Both the position numbers and the translations under genes were made by a program. A stretch of 64,000 nucleotides of DNA, from contig CAADRB010000034.1 of assembly GCA_900708905.1 (NCBI GenBank), positions 901,734-965,733 on the forward strand. The letters run 5' to 3'. Origin of the DNA: Hymenolepis diminuta (taxonomy: Eukaryota; Platyhelminthes; Cestoda; Cyclophyllidea; Hymenolepididae). Under the pieces are notes generated by a model that was given only the letters and a program-made list of their open reading frames with translations, was not told where the DNA came from and did not search any database. Each line of letters begins with the position of its first letter. Positions within the stretch are counted from its first letter, which is position 1. This document shows, one piece after another, positions 1 to 10,640 of this stretch.

Positions 1-1845
1 ATAGGGTAACTAAACGTCTAAATTCCTAATTCGAGAGCGTTTAGTGTTTATATCAGCGAGATTTGCAGCGAAAATGTTCTGACTTAACAGAGGTCGATAA
101 GCGACAAACGATCTTAAAATGTTTTGATTACAAAAGTCGTAATTATAATGACAACTTTTTAACTCTAAAGTGCTATCGATCTCTTTCCAAGCTCCATATC
201 TACATCCTATTTTCACGTTGAACTAAATGTAATTCATATGCAAAGCACTATTGTTAATATTTCGTTTTGACAGGATAAGTTCGTAGTCATTTAAAATCTA
301 TTAAACTTTTAAAAATATTAATTGATTTCTTGTCATTGTGACGGCTTACCTCACACATTTAAGGGAACTGTCTAACGCAAGCGCGTACTTTTTTCTACCT
401 ACTTTCGGTCTTGTGCTACCGTTTTCATCAATCGATGACGGCATAATGCCTCTCATACAATTCGGTTCATTGTTTACACAGAACGAAGCTAAATCTAGTA
501 ACCATAAGGATCTGCTTAATCACGGAGTTAAGGCAATACTACCCTAGTAGATAACCTGCTTTCCACTATCGATGTATCAATTGCAAAGACACACAAGATT
601 CGCTGGTGCAATCACTTGTTACGCCGATAGGGAAATAAATATGAAAATTTCAAACCTGTGCAGAATTGGTGAAAAGATGTCACTACTCAGCTAATCAATA
701 AGGTATACCCATTTCATATTAATTGGAGTATTTTCTTATTAGAGGGAAACCGTCATTTCTGTTGCAGGCCTTTTCTCTTCTCCTTCTGGGTTAGAGTAAT
801 TATAATTTTAGATCGTGTTGTCCATTGTATGAATATCAATTTCAGTTTTATTATTTATTCATAAGCCTTTCACGAAGTGTTCTAGAAAAGTCCTGCTACA
901 GCTCGCAAATGAACCAGTTGTATGGTACTTAAATACACCTAAGTCGATTTTTCGAGACCTATACTTTGTGGATTTTCAGATCACAACAAGGATTAACTTA
1001 TACTACCCAATAATAAAGTGCATATAACGGTGCTATTAAAAAGGTAATTCGTTATAAAGATCTTCAGATGTTTGCATGTTCATGAACGGTTCAAGTTCAA
1101 AGGCGGTGATGGATTGCTACAGACTTAAAATTGATGCAAATACAATCAAGAAAAATCCCAAAAATTCGAAACCGCAGGTTTTATAAGAGTTTATGTACAA
1201 GTTAAGTTTCAGATGAAACATTCTTTCCCTATTGACTAATAAGAAAGTTATTTACTTTTAAGAACAACTGGTTGTTTATCAATCTCCCTATTGTAAAGAG
1301 CATCCAAATAACAGATGCAGATGAATTGGAAGTGGGCCAAACTAGCAACCTCGCCAACCATCATGGGAGAAAATGGGTCAAAGGGAAGCCAAAATGAAAT
1401 ATATCAAACCAAAAATATAGCACTGCGGAAGGAGACAGCGGCTAGAGGATTGTTTTACCTCGCCGTTGCACTCTAATTCTTCATGGTCCATCTTCCTATC
1501 TTTCATACCCTTACACTCCTTCATGTCATTTCGATCTATTTTGCCTTATCTATAAGTTGTTCTTTAATAAATACTTATTTAGACCACATTTCCTACAACT
1601 CATTTCAATTGATCTGATGTAAATAAATAGCCACAGGCTGGTACGTGCGAAGCGCAACGAACAAGGGCCAAATACTTTTGTTTACACCGATTTCTTCTAT
1701 TCAAACTAAAGCACAAGCATAGTGCCAAAGCAGAAAATGTTATTTAGAAAGTACGATAACGTAACATTACAAAACCTGTATGAGGAAAAGAGAAAATGGG
1801 GAGGAGAGAGGAGAAGAAATTGAGTCGACAGAAAATTAGAAGGAA
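1..1845. other. Downstream flank of the ligase gene, no gene seen
   Basis: AT-rich sequence without a credible coding exon. Open frames here are short, lack splice context and show no recognisable motif. It includes the 3' untranslated and downstream region of the minus-strand RNF14-like gene; I saw no clear reverse-strand AATAAA close to its stop codon, so the transcript end is not placed. Confidence 0.6.
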
Positions 1846-1938
1846 TTAACAAGCACAAGTTTTGTATTTTGCGAAGCAAACCCAACAAAATTGGTATTGA
1901 CATTTTCGGCAAGTCATGTGGTTGCAGCCACCGTTTTT
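1846..1938 (-). other. Terminal exon B: alternative second half of RING2
   Basis: This 93-nt exon follows a CTGTTTCAG acceptor and fits phase 0 after the CKSPIQ exon. It encodes 30 residues with the general RBR motif [18 protein letters not shown] and ends KYKTCAC-stop. The catalytic cysteine is the one in GGCN. After FCWVC comes C-x6-C-x-C rather than the histidine-cysteine pair of RNF14, so the second zinc site would use other ligands. The motif reads more like Ariadne-type RING2 domains than like RNF14. Because the frame is open and the spacing is right, I take it as a functional exon, used instead of exon A. Confidence 0.8.
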
Positions 1939-3452
1939 CTGAAACAGTAGACAGAATTCAGTTACTGGTAAAGTTGACAATTACCGTTGAAATGACTGTA
2001 AGGATCTGACGACTCAATAACAACCAAACAGAGCCAGCAAAAATTTTTTTTGCATTTAGTACACAGTACACGATTGCAACCGGCATATTTCTATACTCGA
2101 AGGAAAATAAATACACATTCACTAAATATTTGTTGGGCTTACCTGTATTGGCGATTTACAATTGGGGCAAGGTTTGCAGTTTGAAAATATGAATGAATTG
2201 GAAGCCACCTCGTCAATAAGTTTGAGGATATTGAGTCTTCCATACTGTTTTTCCATCATTTCTTGACCTTGTTCGCCGGCATTATTGTAACGTTCAACTA
2301 AATCTCGAGCTGAAAGAAAAAAAGATAAAATAGAGGAGGTAAATTGTGGTACCTTCATCAGGGGTAAGATTAGCAAGTGGTCCAGCAACACAAGCTGTGT
2401 CAGGATGGAAAGCCTGATGACACTTCGCGCAGAAATGAAATCGACAAATAGTACAAATTCCCTCAGTAAAATTATCATCCAACATTACAGGAGAATCGCA
2501 TCCCTCCGCCGGACATTCAACTACATTTGGCATGTCCGCAAGAGTTCTATTTAGAAGCATTGTCTCATAGCGCTCGTAGACTTCAGGAGAAACGATATGA
2601 CGGATCTAAAATACCAATACATAATATTTAATTACTGCTTACCTCAACAGGGTGAACTAATTTATCACACCCAGGACAACCAGGAGAACAGGAATTTCTC
2701 CCAGTTTCAATATCCTCCTCGATGGATTTTGCGATGCATTGCTTGCAAAATATATGACCACAAGCTCTAAGGCGAGCACAATCCTTCCCCTTAAATTCCT
2801 CCATACAAATGTCACACTCGAAAGTTAGAAGAGCGAATTCCCTTTCACGCATTTCTTCCTCGAAATCAACAAGAAGTTCAACGAATTGAACGCGTTCTAC
2901 TGCGTCTTCGTAAATATCTGCTGAATTTATAACGAGAATATTTGGATCGCCGATGCTAAAGAGACCACTAAGTGCCTTTTCCCGAAGAAACTTACAGCAG
3001 TGTGTAAGGGAGGTTCGGGGTTGAGATTTTATTTCCTCACTTAAAAGTAGAGAAAGGAGATCGAAAAAATGGGGAGATAGCCAGGCGGAGTCAAACCAGA
3101 AGGTGATATCTGGTTTGCTCGGATAATTTTGACCCAGCTGGAATCTGCAAATGATGGGTGGCAATACGGTAAGATTATAGGTCATTTGATTTAGTGATGA
3201 GTCAAATGAACATATCTCAGAATACTTCAGATTACGTCGAATCGGCGGTCCAGTAAGAAAGATTGTAAAATTTTGATGGACTTCAATGAAAAACTCACCA
3301 GGATCCTCAGGGTCATTTAATTTAAAATGATCATTGTATAGTTCTGACAGCGTGATTATCTCATCTAGTACCAACTTCGTATTTTGACGACGTCTCGAAT
3401 CGGAGGATAGACATGGAGGTTTATTAGCAAGTTGTTGAATCAAATCAGTCAT
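1846..3452 (-). CDS. RNF14: RNF14-like RBR E3 ubiquitin-protein ligase
   Basis: A RING-between-RING ligase takes ubiquitin from an E2 onto its own RING2 cysteine and then passes it to a substrate. Exons on the minus strand are 3452-2643, 2605-2353, 2309-2143, then terminal exon B 1938-1846, joined by GT-AG introns of 37 and 43 nt and a longer last one; phases agree (0, 1, 0). The product is 440 residues (human RNF14 is 474). An RWD domain spans about residues 28-162. RING1 has C213, C216, C231, H233, C236, C239, C259 and C262. The IBR has C301, C306, C321, C324, C329, C332, H337 and C342. RING2 starts with C402-P-N-C405 and carries the predicted catalytic C415 in NGGCNHM. The start is the first in-frame ATG; an upstream TTG at 3476 is not needed. 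A second, frameshifted version of the last exon lies at 2091-1962. RNF14 identity rests on the RWD plus RBR order and on the exon A tail. Confidence 0.9.
1962..2091 (-). pseudogene. Exon A: RNF14-like RING2 second half with a 1-nt frameshift
   Basis: After a CGAGTATAG acceptor the frame reads [17 protein letters not shown], a good match to the catalytic half of RNF14 RING2. It then hits a run of eight A and six T on the coding strand. One base too many shifts the frame, and it stops at a TGA 8 codons later. In the shifted frame the RNF14 features go on: FCWLC, then C-x11-H with DPYSHFN, as in human RNF14, then a cysteine and a stop. At 130 nt the exon is one longer than a multiple of three. 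Either the exon is newly broken or the run is miscounted in the assembly. Confidence 0.75.
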
Positions 3453-3760
3453 ATTTGACGTAGAAGCACACACCAATGCCGGGAGACTGTGAGATGCGTA
3501 ACCCTATGACACAAAATAAAGTGAGTCTGCGTTAAGCCAGCGACCACTGTTTCCGTTACCCAAAGAACCCAATCACAAGCCAACAACAGATAGATGAACC
3601 AATGACAATGAAGCACCCCGACGAAATGGCTATATATGGGAACAATCGCCGGCGACATGTCCTCCTGTCACGTGTATTAGTGGCGCACCTGGGGTGGTAG
3701 TCTTTTAGGCCCCTTTCTCGGCTTGTTTTCTCTATTTCACAACCACACAATAAATGCTTG
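3453..3760. promoter_or_regulatory. Probable shared upstream region of the ligase and alpha-SNAP genes
   Basis: This stretch has clearly higher GC than its flanks. It holds CCAAT at 3569-3573 and 3599-3603, a TATATA run at 3631-3636 (readable on either strand) and a CACGTG E-box at 3670-3675. The CCAAT-CCAAT-TATA order points to the plus strand, while the nearest coding start, 3452, is on the minus strand. The region therefore could serve both genes. No transcript start can be fixed from sequence alone. Confidence 0.4.
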
Positions 3761-5250
3761 TATCATCCGACCCTTTATGTAGAATGTCTGCAATAAACCC
3801 ATCTAACTAAGCTCGTCTCGTCTTGCAAAATGAAAAATTCGAACAAAGCTAAAAGCTAAGCTATTGTTGAAATTTTATAAATGATTACTTTTAATAGGCA
3901 TAATTGGAAAGTTTAAAGTGACAAAAGATTTAAAATTACAGCATTTTGTAATTGATACTAATATATAAGACAAAGGGAAATATTTAGATAGCTTATCTAA
4001 CTACAGTTTTCGCTTAGGGAAACTCAATTGAAACGAACTTATTTTTCACTAATAATCACAAAATTGAGACTGATTAAAAATAGGCTATTCTTGATTCATT
4101 TATGGGAAATCATTTTTGAACTCCCAATTCCGATAAATTCCGAAAATTGGTATATTCTGAGTCAACTTGAATCATTAAATAATCTCACCATCAAACATGT
4201 CCAATGCAAGAAAAACTAATATTTGAAAAATGTATAAATTAATAAAACTAACTTTGGGTTTCAAGTCTATTTTCTTGTGTCTATGTTATTAGATTACAAC
4301 CCACGATTTTACAAAAAATTTCCCATTTCTCCGCGTACAGAAATGAAGTTTAATAGGGAAAATGATTCAAACTGAGAGAGTCAAAATTGTTACTTCATTT
4401 GATTTTCGGATTTGGATCATAGAATATTCACCTAATTAGTAATTTACTGCTACACCTTCAAAATTTAGATTTCATAAGTCTTAAACAAAATTTCGGGACC
4501 ATTGATTAGTTGTTTAATAATGATGGCTGATCTAGCCACTTCAATTTTTTTCTATTAAAGACCTCAGGTGATCTTCACATAGACGACTTCACAGAATAGA
4601 TTTCCACTGAAGTGTTTCTATTCAAACTTAACCTAGAAGAGCGTAAAAAAGGAATTTTGTGTGAAATAACTCAGTGATTTCATAATTAAAATAACATTTG
4701 GAGATGTTTTATGTTTCAAACTAAGAGTTCGGTAAATTGATTCTGTTTAGTTTTTCAATAGACTAGATCGGTAAAATACATTTGGCTGTCAGAATGAAAT
4801 TGATATACACTCACTTGTGTTTTGCAAACAAGCTGAGGTCTTTTGAAAAGTGAATAACGATTAGTTTTTTATTATTTATCTTAAAGTTCTCGGTATATCT
4901 CAACATATTACTTCGTTTGATAGTGCCCTATTCACTTAATTAAAAAAGTAAAAGCTGTAGCCAATTCGATATTGTGATAATTCAAAATGTTTTATTAAGA
5001 AATTCCAATTAACGTTCTGGTTGCATTAAATTTTATTGTATTCATATAAATAACTAAACTGTTATTTATAAAGCCGCAATTAAAAATATGAAATTCTATT
5101 CGATAATTTTTATGTACTTAATGTGAGATAAATTTAACTTTATTTATTACAAGCAAATATAATATATATCATATTGGAAGGCTCCTTTCAAGCCTACTGC
5201 ATGTCCTTTCAGAAAGTTGGTATTGAGCCCTTCAGAGGGATTATTACAAG
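3761..5250. other. AT-rich intergenic DNA upstream of alpha-SNAP
   Basis: No exon is seen. The stretch contains a copy of dispersed family R2 (4395-4560). A pyrimidine-rich CTTTCAG at 5206-5212, about 40 nt before the alpha-SNAP ATG, could be a splice or trans-splice acceptor for its leader; this is only suggested by the motif. Confidence 0.45.
4395..4560. repeat. Dispersed repeat family R2, copy 1
   Basis: It matches 32300-32465 closely: both have TTTGATTTTC, then ATAGAATATTCA at the same distance, then a CAAAATT block followed by a short spacer. More diverged copies are at 22195, 38470 and 40855. No coding content or terminal structure is visible, so the element class is unknown. Confidence 0.5.
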
Positions 5251-6517
5251 ATGGATGAAAATGAGAGAAAGGCTCGGGAATATTTAGCTGCTGCAGCAAA
5301 ACAACCGAAAGGAGGATTTTTTCACTCCCTCTTTTCTGGGTTCGTATAATATTTATTGGACCTTATCTTTCGTATGTACATTTCCAACCTTAAAATTATT
5401 TTTACTTAACATAGCATTAGTCTTAAATTTGTGATTAAGTAATAGTTTATTATTTGGTTGGTCTTTTATATTTACTTAACTGTTACTGTTTGACTTGCAG
5501 CCACGAATTCCTTAGCTTTTTATTAAACTTTATACATTTTGTTTCTTATTTCTTTATATTATTCTAATCATATCTTGTAGAGGTTCCGACAGGGCAGAAG
5601 AACGAGTTCATCTCTATGAACGTGCAGCGAATTGCTTTAAAATGGCTCATAAATGGCAAGATGCTGGTGATGCTTTTGTTCAGGCTGCTGAATTAAGTGC
5701 CCACAACAAATCTCATTTGGATGCCGCTACAAACTACGTAGATGCTTCCACAGCCTATCGTAAAATTGATCCAGATCGAGCAATTACATGTCTTACTCGT
5801 GCCGCAGAAATTTACATTGAAATGGGTCGATTTACAATAGCTGCTAAGCACCATTTTTCTATTGCTGAAATTTATGAGAAAGACCTGTCAAAAGAGGCTG
5901 ATGCATGTAGACATTATGAACAGGCTGCTGACTTTTATAAAGGTGAGGAGTCGAAGAGTTCAGCACGAAAATGCCTGCTCAAAGTTGCTGAGATTTGTGC
6001 CACTTCAGATCAGTTTGAAAAAGCTGCAAGGATATTTGAAGATGTATGTTTCATTATCTCTCCTCTGCCCGTTCTCTACTTTAATTCGGTCCCTATATCG
6101 GCGACGTGTTCTGTTTTTAGGCTGGTGTCAGTTCCATGGATAATAAGCTTCTGCGTTATGGCGCGAAAGAATATTTGATGAAGGCTGTTATCTGTGATAT
6201 GAACTATGATCCAATTAAAGGTCGCAATCTATTGGAAAAATTTGCTCAAGATTACCCTATGTTTGCTGATTCGCGTGAATGTGGGCTTCTCAAGGTTAAT
6301 CACTCGCTTAATTCCCTTAAAGTTTCGTCGCTACTGAAAAGATCTAAGTAGACTTTTTGTATTTTAGAAAATTAGTGACGCATTGAGCTCAGACAATGTA
6401 GATGAATTCACTGCGGCTGTGAAGGAGTATGACAGCGTAACGCGTTTGGAGCCGTGGATGACTACCATGTTGTATAAGCTGAAAAAGTCCCTCACTGACG
6501 AAGAAGACATCAATTAG
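5251..6517 (+). CDS. NAPA: Alpha-soluble NSF attachment protein (alpha-SNAP)
   Basis: Alpha-SNAP binds spent SNARE complexes and recruits NSF, which uses ATP to pull them apart so that they can be reused in vesicle fusion. Four exons, 5251-5339, 5581-6043, 6121-6294 and 6368-6517, join by GT-AG introns of 241, 77 and 73 nt in phases 2, 0 and 0. They give 291 residues (human protein 295). The N terminus has the membrane-touching hydrophobic loop (GFFHSLFSGG). TPR-like helices follow, with the family blocks GRFTIAAKHH, SIAEIYE, YKGEES and KCLLKVAE. The C-terminal NSF-contacting part has ADSRECGLLK and LEPWMTTML and ends EEDIN. The conserved penultimate leucine, needed in mammals to stimulate NSF, is isoleucine here. 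The gene is complete and shows no sign of decay. The start is the first ATG and gives the expected N terminus. Confidence 0.97.
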
Positions 6518-9500
6518 AGTCAGTTTTGCGTGTGTTATGAGCTTCCGCTCGATTTCCTTGGAATTGGTGTTGTGTAGGTGTTTGTTGTGACAATTGCAAA
6601 AATCTGCTTCCCAGTAATATCGACAAAAAAGCCGTATTTCTTTCCCTATCTATTTTTTAAATGTTTCTTTTCTCTTTTCTGCCCCACTTGTTCCCGTGTC
6701 TATTCACCTACTCTTTTTCAAGGTGTATTACTTTGCATCTGAAAATAATTATTTATTGAGAGAAAAGAACTGTGCTTATCTTCATTCTTTTCGTTTTGCA
6801 ATTATTTTGGTGAGCTTTCAATGAAAAATCTTTTTGGGTACTATTGGAAATTGGGAGAATCAAGCTACTTTCAATGAAAGTTAATAATATGCCAATTTAT
6901 TGAAACAATGATCAGTTTCATTTCGTATCAAGGGTATAACATGGAGAGGTGTATTGTGATTACCCATGGAATGTGATTATGAGGTAAATTGTATAATTCC
7001 GGAGGTATTGAGTTGTTCACTTGGCTATAGGAGGTATGATCCGCGTTGTAATATTTGAATATTTTAGAGCCTATCTTGCTAGTCAGTTTATTTAGCTCAG
7101 CAGTTGGTCGTATCAGAGAATCTGTTTACACTCATGAGCAATATTGTTTTAAACGTAACAAAAGGAGATGTACCGTTGCTTATTTCGGAATGCTTAAAAT
7201 TTGATGAGAGATTTCGGTTTATGATTATTCCACTTTGTTCTTGAGACCTTGACTTGGGACTCTGATAAAGTCAGTTTATGATAGTGAAAAATCACACTAA
7301 ATGTCGGTGTTCTTTAACAAAGAATATCCCACGGATGATAAATCTTGACAATATCACATCTTATTATCTAACATTTAATGGGGTACGTTCGAAAAAAAAG
7401 GAACTCGGTCATACTATGGTTGATATTACTCAAATAGAGTGGATAGACTCTGAGCATCTGAATGCCGTATTACTCATCAAATATGCATACTACAGAGCAG
7501 TTGATAGATGACATGAGCAATTTTGGTTATTGCTTTATCACTATTCATCCTTTTGGAGATTTTATATAACCAGAAATGAGACATCTGTACCAGTTGAACT
7601 CAGTTCTAACTGATCTCTTGTATCTTCCGTGAATATTTCATTGATTTCAACGAGCACCTACACACGTTTATACTTCATTTATCTTGTTCGAAGCTCTGAG
7701 TTATGTAGTTTTAGAAAGTTAGATTTAATTGATTCTGATTTCGAATTATATTGAGCGACTCAACGAGAGCTTGTTAATCTTTTTGCTTGGTTTTCTTGTC
7801 ATTCCTTTGCATATTTCTTATTCACTTTCGGTGTTAATATTTATACATTTTTATAATGAGAACGCTTATGAAATCTGGAAGCAGGAAAACAGTACAATAA
7901 AGGACGAGACAGAGAGGAGTCGAGTAGAGGTAGCTAATTAATTCTGAAATATATAATTAACTATGTAACGTTCTAGTATTCGAAATTTAGATTCCATGGT
8001 TATATTCTTTTGCTCTTGAGTGAGTCTGGATCCGACATATTCAGGTCGCATGAGCTAGTTAAATTAATTGAATGGTTGGTCATGCCACCGCGATTCATCT
8101 GTATCTTCTTTATAGCGAAGAGCATGTATATAGAATAGGAATGATGTTCAGAAAACCCAATAGGGTTCCTTGTTTTTTCCATTGGATATCCGGAAAGATA
8201 TTTCATCTTATTAGCTTAGTATTTACACATTAACGAAGGTATGATCTTAAACGCCACGATAAAAATAGCATTTGTTTTTTTCAGATGCCTTATAGAAATC
8301 AAAATTTTTTTACTTTCCAGAAATTTTTCTTTATTATCCTTACTAACAATGACATCTTTTGATCACATTAAGTTACCGTGAAACACAACATAAACAGGAG
8401 AGAGGCGAACAAAAAGAGTAATTGTGAAAACTTGATTTATTTATTTCACTTTACGACTCAAACAAATCAATTTCTCATCCACTTACATCCGAGTACTTGC
8501 ATCCTCACCGAGTTCCATATTCTTTCAATATACTGATTTTAAACGATACACAGTCATTCGCATAAACAAAATTGATTAAGGGGTAGGGTATATTCTAAAT
8601 CCCATTTTTTCGACATTCCAAAGTCCAAGCTTATTCACCTCGTCAATTGGAATTAATCAAATGTGTTCGTATCAAAGTCTACCTTTTCACAATAATGCCA
8701 AAGGAGAAAGCACAGATCAATCATAGGCTTCTAATGAGAACCTCTGTTGTGTGAAAAGGTTTCATCGTACATTGCCGTACGGGTTCGTATCAACCCTGTA
8801 AACTTCTCAGAGAACTTGAAGAACTACTGGCCTACTCTCCTTTTATGTTAGTTTCACTTACTTTGGACACTGTCAGCTTATGAAGATGCAATTGCGATTT
8901 TTGAATTGAATCTTGTTGATTACGGGATGGGTCCATTTAGTAAATCGCTTTTTATGTCCACTCCTACTACAGTCATCATAGAGTCCTAAACATACTAAGG
9001 GATCAAAGGTAACATGGCGTTTTTGAGCACTTTTGGTTAGTTACAGTGATGCCTAAATGTCTGTGTATAAACTACGTTACGCCTAAATGGAGTAAAAAGG
9101 AATCATTTCATTTGCTTTTTGAGCACTTTTTCCCATTATGCTCTATTAGAAGTCGAAGAACCAATAACAGGGAAGTTACACTGAGAAATCAACTGATTAA
9201 AAAATGCTTAGCATGCGCACTTATTCACGAATGCTAATGTTCTGCACCGTCAAGCAAACAGTATGCTCCTGTAAGAAAACGCAATACGCGAAGGAGTAAC
9301 ACAGGTGAATCACGAAATTTCAATCTGTACAATGGGTTAAGACATTCCAGATTCTTTAAACCTCCTTTACAAAATTTGTAATCGCAATTTTATCCAATCA
9401 TTAAGAAGGATATTATAAACGACTAAAAAGAGCAATTTTTACCTAATCCATATGATAAAGTATAGTAGCTAATAATTTCATTTGAATTCCTATTAAGATA

Positions 9501-10379
9501 GGACGGATCATGTAGTTCGACAGAGTATTTATTAAAGGAATAAAGAAAATAAAATCTGTAGTTTTTAATCTTTAAAAGCAAAATTTCCTGGAACTTAAGT
9601 TGTGATTGTGACTCATTTTCATTATGACAATCACGACTTAGGATATTCAGGTAATTACATTCTGTTAGAGCTTTGTTTTGAAAGTGACTGTGACGAATTG
9701 TAGTAGATATTGCCTTTCTATAATAAAAATTAGCATTTGCTAAACACATGGGACGAAATAAAATATGGTTGAGCTTACCGACGGATATGCAGTTCTCTTA
9801 ATCTGTAACTGACTCCTTGAAGTTGATAAAGGTATGAGAGACGCAGATACTTGTTATCATCACTGATCGAACTGTAGGTATCCCCTTAATAGTTGGTTCA
9901 AATTTATATATTCTTTAGCTATTCGTGAACAAAAATCAAGGCGATCAGACTCCTTATCCCCGTTCACTTCCATCATTAGTCATCCAAGTTTGAGCTTATT
10001 TTTGTCTCATCAGGTACTTACAGGTAGCTAGAACCAAGGCAGTCACTAGTCATAGGTGATGTAAGGGTCATCTAACACGTCTCAAATAGTATTAATGCAG
10101 AAAAAAACGTATTTTTCGTAATGAAATGTTAGTGGTTCCGTCACTCTAATCTTCCACTAAGTTAACCTTGAGGTCAACAAGATTTGTTAAGCTATAAATT
10201 TAGGTGGTCTCAAAGCTGTAAATTCTAGCTTATACGTGCTAAAAGCTCTTCTAAAATGAAGATGAGAGTGATGCAACCGCTCATTTTTTTAAGCTCGGAC
10301 AATTTCAAACATTAGCTTTCTTCTCCCATCTGACAGCTCAGAGTTGGATCGAGAAATATGTGACCCTGACGCTAAAGGG
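6518..10379. other. 3' region of alpha-SNAP and intergenic DNA, no gene seen
   Basis: The stop codon at 6515-6517 is followed by a pyrimidine-rich 3' region without a canonical AATAAA nearby. The remainder is AT-rich with short open frames that show no motif, splice pattern or composition unlike the background. Confidence 0.55.
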
Positions 10380-10640
10380 AAATTCAAACCTCCTTTCATG
10401 AAAATCGGTAAAATTATCTACAATTGTCCCGAATACTATTCTCAAGTATAAATAAACTCCTAATGCATCGTGAAGATGTTAAGGACAAAGAGACACAAAA
10501 TGCAACTTGAGCTCCAGAAATATCCCTGCTTTTCAAGAAAGACATTTACATGTTTACTTTCCTCCCTATTTGGCGCCAGTAATATTTAAAGCTATAATCT
10601 TTACGTCTAAATCGTGTTTATAATAAGAACATTAACTGAT
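10380..10640. repeat. Dispersed repeat family R3, copy 1
   Basis: It shares an ordered set of blocks with 18120-18400: a GTTAAGGAC block, then GAGCTCC about 25 nt on, then a CTTTC-rich stretch and an AATCGT block. Divergence is high, as expected for an old element. No open frame is kept. Confidence 0.45.

Noticed and set aside
1706..1912. 68-residue minus-strand frame over exon B
   Set aside because: It is a shadow in another frame of exon B, whose own frame has a complete RBR motif.
1962..2091. Exon A as an intact RNF14 C terminus
   Set aside because: Careful counting of the A8T6 run shows one extra base, so the intact reading is not in this sequence.
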